Shown here: positions 16,775-24,445 of the stretch, in pieces | How the letters are laid out: each line of letters opens with the position of its first letter | Numbering within the stretch: the first letter of the stretch is position 1 | Source of the DNA: Deltaproteobacteria bacterium | Lineage (GTDB): Bacteria > Myxococcota_A > UBA796 > SXON01 | DNA length: 64,000 nucleotides | Assembly (NCBI GenBank): GCA_947445035.1 | Contig: CANFCK010000005.1 | Location: forward strand, 1 to 64,000 | Direction of reading: 5' to 3' | Notes under the pieces: model-generated | What the model was told of the DNA's origin: nothing | Seen by the model: the letters and a program-made list of their open reading frames with translations, nothing else | Databases searched by the model: none | Made by a program: the position numbers and the translations under genes

Positions 16775-18363
16775 TCCGCCCACATCGGGATGTGGTTGTT
16801 CTGCGCCGGGTCCTGCCCAGGCAGCCAGAACGCCGGCCAGCTGGGATCGACGCCCGCCGCGGCCCGAATGGGGTCAAAACCACTGACCCAGAGCTGGGGA
16901 TTTCCACCGGTTACGTTGCCGTAGACCCGATTGGACGAAAATGCCAGCCACAACACATCGTCGTCGGGAAGGGGGGCCCATCGGGGAAGAGAATTGGTCA
17001 GACCCTGGATGACGCTCGCCGCGGTCAGCTCCACGGCAACCGAACCGTCTGCCTTGGCGACCCAGACCATCGCATCGGCGTCCGCGTAGCTGTCCCCCGT
17101 GGAGACGTTGTACACCAGCCACTCACCATCGGGCGACCACGCCGGATAATAGGCGTTGTACGGGTCCACAGGATCGATGATCGCCACCGGAGTCCCGAAA
17201 CTTCCGTCGGCATAGACATCCATCACCATGATGCGGCCGCCGGTAAAGCTCCAATCGACGCCGTCGCCGTTGGTCATCACAAAGGCGACCTGGGTGCCGT
17301 CCGGCGACCAGTCGGGATGCGTGGCCCACCCACCAGTGGCGACCTCGCCGATGAGCGCGCCCGTACCGGCATCGTAGAGGAGCAGCGCGCCTTGCAGGGC
17401 CACCAGGACCCGGCTTTCGTCGGGCGAGATGGTATTGAAGTTGCCGAAAACCCCGGAGTCGTGGTTGATGACATCGGTCCCTGCACCGATATTGCGCAAC
17501 CCAAAGGCGCCGTTTCCACCATCGAAGGTATAGCCGATCCGATCCCCACGCACGCTGTGACACCCCACGCAGTACCCGGTGGTCGCCGCCGTCATGAAGT
17601 CTTCGGCCTGCGAGCCATAGGCGATTCGCCGAATCCCGTACGCGGACGTGCTCCAATAGTAGATGGCCCCGCGCGCGTCGAAACGATTGACATTTACGGT
17701 GATGACGTCCTCGGACCACACCTCCGCGCCCACCAACAGCGACAACTCAACTTCCACCGAGCCGCCCGCATTGGTCCCGACCAACGCCGCCCAGGTGGAC
17801 TCGTCCGCGGTCCAATTGGTTCCGGTGACGTACACCGTCAGGTCGGTGACGCTGCTACGAAAGCGGATTCGTGCCGCACTCGCGCCCACGTCCGCCCACT
17901 GAAAAGACAGACTCGGAGTGTTTCGCGGCAGGTTCACGCCGTTGGGCGGGTAGGTCCACAAACCAGGATGAGCCGTGCGCGGGACGTCGAACGCCGCGGG
18001 ATCGATGTCGTCGGACGCGATGACGTCCGTGAAGACCACCGTCACCAGGGCCTGGGCCTCGATCCCCGCGAATCGGGCCAAAACATTCGCCACCCCGCCA
18101 TTATCGAACGAGGCGATGAAGTCCCCGGTCTCGTCGATTTCCCCGACCGTTCGATTGGACAGGGTCCACTCCGCCTCTTCCAACTCAACCTGGGAACCGT
18201 CCACTCGTTGAGACATCAGCTCAAAATCAATGGCCTCCGCGCCGTCCGGGGAGGTGTAGACGGTGAACTCGGCCGGCTCGATGGACAAGCTCACGACGCT
18301 GCTGGGATCTGGAACCGGGAAGGGTTGGGAGCAGGCGGCCAGAGCGATAAGGGCAATCAACAC
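16771..18363 (-). CDS. Lipoprotein with c-type heme motif and TolB-like beta-propeller
   Basis: A 530-residue lipoprotein. The GTG start gives the leader MLIALIALAAC, with Cys11 as the lipid site. An Ig-like N-terminal domain (residues about 20-110) and a middle domain with FQWADVG precede GYCVGCHSV, a CxxCH site for covalent heme c near residue 265. From about residue 275 to the end are TolB/PD40-type repeats: SPDESRVLV, WSPDGTQVAFV, AWSPDGEWLVYN, LWLAFSSNR. This is a one-heme protein with a beta-propeller, so an electron-transfer or redox-sensing role at the envelope is possible; partners are not seen. Its stop overlaps the start of the small lipoprotein, and it is divergent from the VWA gene (23 bases apart). 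Confidence 0.82.
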   Translation of the reverse strand: MLIALIALAACSQPFPVPDPSSVVSLSIEPAEFTVYTSPDGAEAIDFELMSQRVDGSQVELEEAEWTLSNRTVGEIDETGDFIASFDNGGVANVLARFAGIEAQALVTVVFTDVIASDDIDPAAFDVPRTAHPGLWTYPPNGVNLPRNTPSLSFQWADVGASAARIRFRSSVTDLTVYVTGTNWTADESTWAALVGTNAGGSVEVELSLLVGAEVWSEDVITVNVNRFDARGAIYYWSTSAYGIRRIAYGSQAEDFMTAATTGYCVGCHSVRGDRIGYTFDGGNGAFGLRNIGAGTDVINHDSGVFGNFNTISPDESRVLVALQGALLLYDAGTGALIGEVATGGWATHPDWSPDGTQVAFVMTNGDGVDWSFTGGRIMVMDVYADGSFGTPVAIIDPVDPYNAYYPAWSPDGEWLVYNVSTGDSYADADAMVWVAKADGSVAVELTAASVIQGLTNSLPRWAPLPDDDVLWLAFSSNRVYGNVTGGNPQLWVSGFDPIRAAAGVDPSWPAFWLPGQDPAQNNHIPMWAE

Positions 18364-18386
18364 GCCGACATGCTATCTCCATCGTC

Positions 18387-19289
18387 GTGGTGTCGTCCCG
18401 CCTCCGCCCGATCCTGTGCCTCGGGGCACTCGCCTGCTCGGACTACGAGGTGGCGAACCTGACCCTACAGGACAGCTACACCCAAGACGAAGAAGCGCCG
18501 GCCGACGTGCTCTTCGTCGTGGACAACTCGGCCAGCATGTTCGAGGAGCAGGCCAACCTCGCCGCGAACTTCGCCAGCTTCGTGGAGCTGCTCGGAGACA
18601 CCACCGCCGACTACCGCATCGGCGTCACCACCACGGACCCTGCGCACGGCGGGGTGTTGCTCGGTCCGGTGCTCACCCCTAAAAGTGAGGATGTCGTTGC
18701 TGCATTCTCGGCGCAAGTCGCCGTGGGTACCGACGGGGCCCGTGACGAGCAGGGCCTGGCGATGGGAGTGCGCGGCCTCCGTGGTGACGTCAATCCGGGC
18801 TTCCTACGCAACGATGGGGTGGCCCACGTCGTTTTCGTTTCCGACGAGGACGACCACAGCCCGTCTGAGCTGGCGACCTTGATCGACGCACTCAAAGGCG
18901 CCGCGATTGGGGACGGGATCACCGCCCACGCGCTGGTCGGTGACGTGCCGGCAGGGTGCCTGTCAGGAAGCTCCGCTGCGGACGCCGGCACCCGCTATCT
19001 GAGCGTTGCCACCGAGCTCGGAGGGCTCACCGAGAGCATCTGCGCCGACGACTACGCGCTGGTCCTCGAGGGCATCGGCTTGGTGGTGAGCGGGTGGAAT
19101 CCCACGTTCCCGCTCGGCGACCTCCCGGCGGAAAAGACGCTGACCGTGTGGGTTGACGAGGTGGAGATTCCCCGGCGCGACGTCGACGGGTGGACATGGT
19201 CGGTCGGAGACAATGCGATCGTGTTTTCGGGCCGGGCGATTCCACGGCCCGGGATGTCGGTGCGGGTCACCTACCAGCGCGGGACCTGA
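18387..19289 (+). CDS. VWA-domain lipoprotein
   Basis: A 300-residue lipoprotein from a GTG start; the leader ends LCLGALAC. The von Willebrand A domain has an intact MIDAS-type motif, VLFVVDNSASMFEEQ, and the paired strand HVVFVSDEDDHS, with the same layout as the product of 2678-3616. A GCLSGSS...SICADDY segment places the same two Cys, and the C-terminal module (EVEIPRRDVDGW... RVTYQ) matches the end of the paralogue. These two genes 15 kb apart define a small paralogous family of surface VWA proteins in this genome. It is followed after 40 bases by gltX. Confidence 0.85.
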   Translation: MVSSRLRPILCLGALACSDYEVANLTLQDSYTQDEEAPADVLFVVDNSASMFEEQANLAANFASFVELLGDTTADYRIGVTTTDPAHGGVLLGPVLTPKSEDVVAAFSAQVAVGTDGARDEQGLAMGVRGLRGDVNPGFLRNDGVAHVVFVSDEDDHSPSELATLIDALKGAAIGDGITAHALVGDVPAGCLSGSSAADAGTRYLSVATELGGLTESICADDYALVLEGIGLVVSGWNPTFPLGDLPAEKTLTVWVDEVEIPRRDVDGWTWSVGDNAIVFSGRAIPRPGMSVRVTYQRGT

Positions 19290-19329
19290 CGGGGGGCGTG
19301 TTAGCCGCGCGGCTCTCACCGGCGCCCCC

Positions 19330-20736
19330 ATGGCCTTCCGTACCCGCTTCGCTCCGAGCCCCACCGGCTACCTTCACATTGGCGGCGCGCGGACCGCGCT
19401 GTTCAGCTGGCTCCTTGCGCGCAAGACGGGTGGCCAGTTCCTGCTCCGCATCGAAGACACCGACGAGGACCGTAACCGCGAGGACGCGGTGGACGCGATC
19501 CTCGACGGGCTGCGCTGGCTGGGCATCGACTGGGACGAGGGCCCCGAGATCGGCGGCCCTCACGCGCCCTACCGGCAGTCCGAGCGGCTGGCCCAGTACC
19601 AAGCGGTGGCCGCCAAGCTCCTGGCCGAGGGCAAAGCCTACCGGTGCGACTGCTCCGTCGACCGGCTCGCGGCGTTGCGGGAGACCGCGAAGGCCGAAGG
19701 AGGCCGGCGTGGCTACGATGGGCACTGTCGCGACCGAGATCTAGGACCGGACGCGGGCTCGACCGTGCTCCGCCTCCGGGTGCCCGACTCCCGCGATGTG
19801 CTCCTGGACGATCTGATCAAGGGTGCGGTCCGTTGGGACAGCGCCGAGCTGGACGACTTCATCCTCGTCCGCCCTGACGGCATGCCGATGTACAACTTCG
19901 TGGTCGTCTGTGACGACGTGGCGATGGAGATCACCCATGTCCTGCGCGGCGACGAGCACCTGAACAACACGCCGAAGCAGCTTTTGATCTATGAAGCCAT
20001 GGGCGCGTCGCAGCCGCACTTCGGCCACATGCCCCTGATCCTCGACGACCAGGGCCGGAAGATGTCCAAGCGCTTCGGCGATGTGGCCGTCGGTCAGTAC
20101 CGGGACGCCGGCTACCCGCCGGAAGCGATGATCAACTACCTGGCTCGCCTCGGCTGGGCCCACGGCGACGCCGAGCTCTTCGGCGTGGACGAGCTGATCC
20201 AGATGTTCTCGATCGAGGGCATCGGCGCCTCAGCCGGCAAATGGGACGTGCAGAAGTTGCGTTGGGTGTCCGGACACTGGCTCAAGAGCTTGCCGCTGGA
20301 CCGGGTGGCGGCCGCGATGCGGCCCATTTTCGAGGCCCGCGGCTACCTGCTCGGCGAGCGGTGGGTGGATGCGGTGCGGGTGCTCCGCGAGCGCGCCCAC
20401 ACCTACGCCGAAGTGGCCGACCAGGCCGGCGTGTTCTTCCTCGCGGATGACCAACTTCCGGTCGATGCCGACGCGGTGGCGACCGTACTCGCGCCGTCGC
20501 GAGAGCTGGTTTCACGCGCCGCCGAGGCCTTCGCAGGCGTCGCGGCGTGGACCGAGGCCGAGCTTGAAGCGGCAGGCAACGCCCTCTGTGTGGCCGAGGG
20601 CATCAAGCTCGGGAAGCTCGCGCAGCCGCTTCGGGTCGCGCTGGTGGGCCAGAAGGTGGGGCCGGGCCTCTGGCAGACTCTGTTCATCCTCGGGCGAGAG
20701 ACCTCACTCCGGCGGATGCGCCGGGCCTGGTCTTGA
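19330..20736 (+). CDS. gltX: Glutamyl-tRNA synthetase
   Basis: A 468-residue class I synthetase, the normal length. The ATG at 19330 gives MAFRTRFAPSPTGYLHIGG, with the HIGH motif as HIGG. The KMSKR loop reads GRKMSKRFGD near residue 243, and the zinc-knuckle region has YRCDCS followed later by GHC. It charges tRNA-Glu and, in lineages that use the GatCAB transamidation route, also mischarges tRNA-Gln. Immediately downstream lie tRNA-Gln and tRNA-Glu genes on the same strand, so the enzyme and both of its possible substrates may be co-transcribed. Whether the enzyme is non-discriminating cannot be told from the sequence alone. Confidence 0.96.
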   Translation: MAFRTRFAPSPTGYLHIGGARTALFSWLLARKTGGQFLLRIEDTDEDRNREDAVDAILDGLRWLGIDWDEGPEIGGPHAPYRQSERLAQYQAVAAKLLAEGKAYRCDCSVDRLAALRETAKAEGGRRGYDGHCRDRDLGPDAGSTVLRLRVPDSRDVLLDDLIKGAVRWDSAELDDFILVRPDGMPMYNFVVVCDDVAMEITHVLRGDEHLNNTPKQLLIYEAMGASQPHFGHMPLILDDQGRKMSKRFGDVAVGQYRDAGYPPEAMINYLARLGWAHGDAELFGVDELIQMFSIEGIGASAGKWDVQKLRWVSGHWLKSLPLDRVAAAMRPIFEARGYLLGERWVDAVRVLRERAHTYAEVADQAGVFFLADDQLPVDADAVATVLAPSRELVSRAAEAFAGVAAWTEAELEAAGNALCVAEGIKLGKLAQPLRVALVGQKVGPGLWQTLFILGRETSLRRMRRAWS

Positions 20737-20773
20737 CGCACGTGGACCCCGCGATTAGCTGCGACCACGCCGG

Positions 20774-20849
20774 TGAGGCGTAGTGTAATTGGCAACACGT
20801 CTGACTCTGACTCAGAAGACTCTAGGTTCGACCCCTAGCGCCTCAACCA
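20774..20849 (+). tRNA. tRNA-Gln (anticodon CTG)
   Basis: The acceptor stem TGAGGCG pairs with CGCCTCA. D stem GTGT/ACAC; anticodon stem TCTGA/TCAGA with loop CTCTGAC giving CTG; T arm CTAGG-TTCGACC-CCTAG. Discriminator A and an encoded CCA at 20847-20849. It lies 37 bases after gltX. Confidence 0.96.
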
Positions 20850-20865
20850 CCGAAACATCCAGCTT

Positions 20866-20940
20866 GGTCCCATCGTCTAGCGGCTAGGACAGTGCCCTCT
20901 CACGGCATAAACAGGGGTTCGATTCCCCTTGGGACTACCA
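20866..20940 (+). tRNA. tRNA-Glu (anticodon CTC)
   Basis: The acceptor GGTCCCA pairs with TGGGACT (first pair G-U). The D arm has CGTCTAGCGGCTAGGAC, as in other tRNA-Glu. Anticodon stem TGCC/GGCA with loop CTCTCAC giving CTC; T arm AGGGG-TTCGATT-CCCCT; CCA is encoded. Its 3' end is the apparent integration point of the island that follows: a recombinase remnant on the other strand reads into it. Confidence 0.96.
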
Positions 20941-21475
20941 AACAGGACGGCGGTGCGAGTTCTTCGGAATTCGTACCGCCGTTCGCGCGTTCGGGGCTGG
21001 CCGATTCAGCAAGTATGTCGAAGGGTTGTCGCCAGTGAACGGGCAGCGTGCCGGTGCTGTATTCCGAGTTCGATAGTATGAACTGGAGGAGCTTCCGTTG
21101 CTCCTCGGGGGGCTTTGCGGCGAACAGGCGCCCCGCCTCATGCGCGAGCTCCAGGAGCAGGATGCCCTCCTCCATGTAGGACTGGTTCGCGGTCTCGTGC
21201 TCGACGATCTGGCGGCGAGCGCGGCGCTGCTCCTCGCGCCACTCCACCGCGTGCCGCTCGAAGAACGCCGCGTCGATCACGCCGTCGAGCTTGTCCAGGC
21301 ACATAGCGTCGACCCGCCTCTGGGTGCGTGCACAGGTCTCCTCCAGCCGGGCCACGGCCTCCCGGTGGAACTTCTCCTCGTCCTCGTGGCTCGACCGCAG
21401 GGCCGTGGGCATCATGCCGAGGGTCTCGGCTGTCCCGCCTCGCTCGTTTTGCCAGGAAACACCTATGGATATCAC
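20900..21475 (-). pseudogene. C-terminal remnant of a large serine recombinase
   Basis: A 191-residue frame that contains only the C-terminal coiled-coil part of a site-specific serine recombinase: HEDEEKFHREAVARLEE, MCLDKLDGVIDAAFFER, ANQSYMEEGILLLELAHEA, then RKLLQFILSNSEYSTG and WRQPFDILAE. The catalytic Ser domain, the recombinase domain and the zinc ribbon are absent, so it cannot be active. The last 14 residues (about VVPRGIEPLF) are the reverse complement of the tRNA-Glu gene, which means the original gene read into or abutted the attachment site. Homology appears to begin near residue 25, so the break is at about 21400-21475. It marks an old integration at this tRNA. Confidence 0.8.
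20947..20982 (+). terminator. Strong UUCG-capped hairpin after tRNA-Glu, possible terminator
   Basis: Bases 20947-20962 (ACGGCGGTGCGAGTTC) and 20967-20982 (GAATTCGTACCGCCGT) form a 16-base-pair stem with two G-U pairs in the + strand RNA, capped by a cUUCGg tetraloop. It starts seven bases after the tRNA CCA end. There is no T run after it, so it is not a textbook intrinsic terminator; it may stop or process the tRNA transcript. On the - strand it falls inside the recombinase remnant (NGGTNSEELAPPS region), so it could instead belong to the inserted element. Confidence 0.4.
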
Positions 21476-21649
21476 ACATGGCGCGCCCAGTGTCCCAGCG
21501 GACGATCAGCAAGATCCGAGCCTCGAAAGCCGATCGGCCTTGACACGAACTGGTAGAATTCGGTGGGATTCAACTGGGCAAAACTGCCGGGACGGGACAT
21601 TCGACCACCGGATGCGGATCGTGACTAAATATAGGTTATAGGCCATATA

Positions 21650-24060
21650 ATTGCTTGTCGTCGTTATGGCTGAACGTTAGATGGTGCCATCAACCCGGGG
21701 GATTCGCCGATCTGCTGTCGGCGCTCCCGTCCCGACGCACGGACTGGTACGCCCTGCGACGCCGGGCTGACGGCTTCTCCCTCATGCCACTCCGCGTCGT
21801 CGCGCGCACGCGCCTACCCACCGAAACGAGGCGCGTGCCGGATGCACTCGCCGTTGGGGCCGCCATCCTCGCCACTCTTTCGGACAGGGGAGTCCTCGAC
21901 AAGTTCGAGTCCTGGTTCCCAGTTTCCCGCCGCGGCGGCCACGGGGCGCGCGCGCTACTGGCCTTCACGGCGGTGTTCCTCCTCGCCCGGCGGTCGTGGG
22001 GCATCCGGCCCTTCACGGCAAGGTTCGCGTCCGCCCTGCAGCGCCTCGTCGCGCCCCTCGCGGGGCTTCGCGCCCTTCCGACCGCGGCCTCCGTCTCTCG
22101 GGCCTTGGGCCGGTTTACCCATGCCAAGGTCCGCCCGTGTGTCGACGCGCTGTTGGCCTCTGACCCTGACGTACGGCGATTGCTCGGCAGTCCCCACGTC
22201 CAGCATCGCGATGCCCACGGGCGGGGGTGGCACGTACTCGACGTCGACCCCACTGTGGAGGCCTTTCGGCAGAGGGGGCTGCCGGAGAGTCCCGAGCTCC
22301 CGCCCGCGGTTCGGCACGCTCCCGGTGTGCCCGGGTACACCGGCCATAAACGGGGAGAGCTCCGCATCCGACACATTCCGATTCAGCACGTTGGCTCAGG
22401 GCTGTGGCTCGGCTACCGACTCGACGGGGACGGTGGCTCCGTGCTTCCGTTGCTCGCCGATGTCGTTCGCGTCGGGCGGCGCGCGGTGGTCGAGGTCCAG
22501 GCCGACGCCCAGGTCGTCGTGCGTGCGGACGGCGAGTTTGGCAGCGTGGGCGCCATGCAGACCGTGATCCGGGAGGGCGCCGCGGTGCTGACGCGGCTCT
22601 CGCGGGACGCGCTTCTCGACCGTGACGAGGTCGTCGCCATGCTGCCGGGTGTCACCTGGCTCGGCGTCGAGTCGTCGGGGGGCGGCCCCGCACGCACGGC
22701 CGCGGACCTCGGATTGTTCACGCTGTTTCCGCGTGACGGCGCGGCCGCCGCGGCCGACGGGGCGGTCGAGGTTCGCGTCGTCGTGACCCGATTCGCGCGC
22801 ACCGGACCGGCGGACCATGGGGTTCTGCGCGACGGTCACCAGATCGAGCTGTTCGCGACCACACTTCCTGCCGACGCGTGGCCGGCGAACGACGTCGCCG
22901 CGCTCTACTTCGGACGGGGCGCCATGGAAAACCGGTTCGCGCAGGAAGACCGAGAGTTCGGTATCGATCGGACGTTCAGCTACCACCCGCCTGGCCAGGA
23001 GTGGATGTCGGGCATCGCGCTGTTCCTGTGGAACGTGCTCCTCGGCCAGGGCGTCGCGGTCAATCCCCTGCCGGCCCTGCCCGCACCGCAGGCGGCTCGT
23101 GCCCCAGTGGCCCTCGTCACAACTGGTCCCGTCCCTCCAACGAGGGAGGCGACCGCTTGCCCAGCGGTCACCGCTTCCGACGTTGCGGAGAGCCTCCGAC
23201 CTCCCGTTCCGCAGCTCGCGTCGGTGCCGGTGCTGTGCCCCGAACCCCCACGGGAATCGGTCGGCATCGGCGTCGAGGCAGACCTGCACGCCGAACTCTG
23301 GGCGATCACCCGCGACGCCTTCAGTGACCTCCCTTCGATTGCCGGCTGGCGGCTCGACGACGACAACATGGAGGTTCGATGCCCCAACGACAAACGCCTG
23401 TTCGCGTTCAGCACCGACCGCCGCGAGTGCATCGGTCCACGGGGCACCCATGTCAAGAACCGCTTGTACATCCGCACCCAAGCGACGGCATGCGACGGAT
23501 GCCCGGTGCGCGCGGCATGTCGGTCGTCCGACCGCCCAGGGGTGCCCAAGCAGGTAGTGCGGGTGGTCTCGGAACCCGTCATGGAGCGCGCCACCGAGCT
23601 CGTCCACTCCCTGCGAAAGCTCCGGAGACCCGCCAAGATCCACCGCCAGATCGCCGCCCAGCGTCAGCGGAACGAGAGGGCGTGGATCTCCGCCACGACC
23701 GCCACGGCGCTGCCACCGATGGCTCCGATCCCCGAGGTTCCCGTGGGGGGTCTCCAACCTGAAGCCCCACTCTTCCTCCCCGCACAGAGTCGAGCGCACG
23801 CCCGGACGATGCTCAGCGACGTCACCCTGCACGTCTACGTCGCTGCCAGACAGACCCGGCCAACCCCTGGCCACCCGCTCCTCGCGCTCGACGCCGCCGA
23901 TCGCCAGAGTCGCCGCCGATCCTGGAGCCAACGCGCGGGACGGTGGAAGGGCGCCCCCGCAACCCTGGTCGTAAGCGGACCCGGCGCACGCGTGGTCCTC
24001 AGATGCCTGACTTCTGGCAATACAACAGGTATATCAACGATATAATGACGATGCGGATCG
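21650..24060 (+). mobile_element. Insertion-sequence-like unit carrying a DDE transposase
   Basis: The unit holds one long transposase gene bordered by short AT-rich stretches that stand out against the GC-rich surroundings (about 21630-21670 and 24018-24055). Near the left end is TCGTCGTTAT (21657-21666), and near the right end is the reverse complement of TCGTCATTAT; this pair, 9 of 10 bases, may be part of imperfect terminal inverted repeats. I could not define a target duplication, so the boundaries are approximate. It interrupts the remains of an older island: a recombinase remnant on the left, a broken frame on the right. Confidence 0.5.
21655..24045 (+). CDS. DDE-type transposase with C-terminal Cys cluster
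   Basis: A 796-residue transposase-like protein. The candidate catalytic residues are Asp in HVLDVDPTVEAF, Asp in VRADGEFGSVG, and Glu in YFGRGAMENRFAQEDRE, the Y-(2)-R-(3)-E signature of the IS4-like DDE fold. After a Pro-rich linker there is a second region with CDGCPVRAACRSSDRP, a Cys cluster like that of IS1182-type transposases. The frame opens at TTG 21655; an internal ATG at 21784 (MPLRVVARTRLPTE) is an equally good start, especially if 21655 lies in the terminal repeat. The exact IS family was not determined. Reading frame and active-site residues look intact, so it may still be functional. Confidence 0.75.
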   Translation: MSSLWLNVRWCHQPGGFADLLSALPSRRTDWYALRRRADGFSLMPLRVVARTRLPTETRRVPDALAVGAAILATLSDRGVLDKFESWFPVSRRGGHGARALLAFTAVFLLARRSWGIRPFTARFASALQRLVAPLAGLRALPTAASVSRALGRFTHAKVRPCVDALLASDPDVRRLLGSPHVQHRDAHGRGWHVLDVDPTVEAFRQRGLPESPELPPAVRHAPGVPGYTGHKRGELRIRHIPIQHVGSGLWLGYRLDGDGGSVLPLLADVVRVGRRAVVEVQADAQVVVRADGEFGSVGAMQTVIREGAAVLTRLSRDALLDRDEVVAMLPGVTWLGVESSGGGPARTAADLGLFTLFPRDGAAAAADGAVEVRVVVTRFARTGPADHGVLRDGHQIELFATTLPADAWPANDVAALYFGRGAMENRFAQEDREFGIDRTFSYHPPGQEWMSGIALFLWNVLLGQGVAVNPLPALPAPQAARAPVALVTTGPVPPTREATACPAVTASDVAESLRPPVPQLASVPVLCPEPPRESVGIGVEADLHAELWAITRDAFSDLPSIAGWRLDDDNMEVRCPNDKRLFAFSTDRRECIGPRGTHVKNRLYIRTQATACDGCPVRAACRSSDRPGVPKQVVRVVSEPVMERATELVHSLRKLRRPAKIHRQIAAQRQRNERAWISATTATALPPMAPIPEVPVGGLQPEAPLFLPAQSRAHARTMLSDVTLHVYVAARQTRPTPGHPLLALDAADRQSRRRSWSQRAGRWKGAPATLVVSGPGARVVLRCLTSGNTTGISTI

Positions 24061-24282
24061 AGTGGTATCTGGGCCTCGCAAACGGGCGGGAGCGCCCTGT
24101 GGCGTGCGCCCGCGGCTCACGTCGGGCGGATCGTGGAGGGGATTCGTCCGCATCTGCACCACGTTCTCGAACGCGAGGCCGCGCGTCGGCAGCTGATTCA
24201 CTGGGCCCACTGGCACTGCGGCCAGCGCGGCGAGCACTGGCGGGAGGCGTGGCAGCTGCTTGCTGAGCTGTATCCGGTATAG
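24049..24282 (+). pseudogene. C-terminal gene fragment of unknown family
   Basis: A frame bounded upstream by TAA TGA at 24043-24048 and ending at TAG 24280-24282. The last 55 codons read like real protein: VGRIVEGIRPHLHHVLERE, then RRQLIHWAHWHCGQRGEHW and ending LLAELYPV, with a balanced amino-acid mix and rich in His and Trp. It has no start codon with a ribosome site and is cut at the IS end, so it is a remnant of a gene broken by the insertion or by deletion. I do not recognise the family. The 163 bases after it, up to the helicase start, hold only the GTGGAG ribosome site. Confidence 0.4.
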
Positions 24283-24445
24283 CCGTCGGCCGCGCTGAGC
24301 GCCTGTGCGTTCAGATGCGGCCCCTCGGCTGCCACTCCGTCACCGTTGCGTTCATTCTTCCAACGGGCCCGTCGGAGGGTGTAGGCTTCGGCCCTCGCGA
24401 CGCCGGCCCCGCCCGCCACTGACCCATGCCCCCCGTGGAGACTCC

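Noticed and set aside
22396-23931. Long - strand frame (511 codons) opposite the transposase
   Set aside because: Antisense shadow; the + strand has DDE motifs and a coherent domain order.
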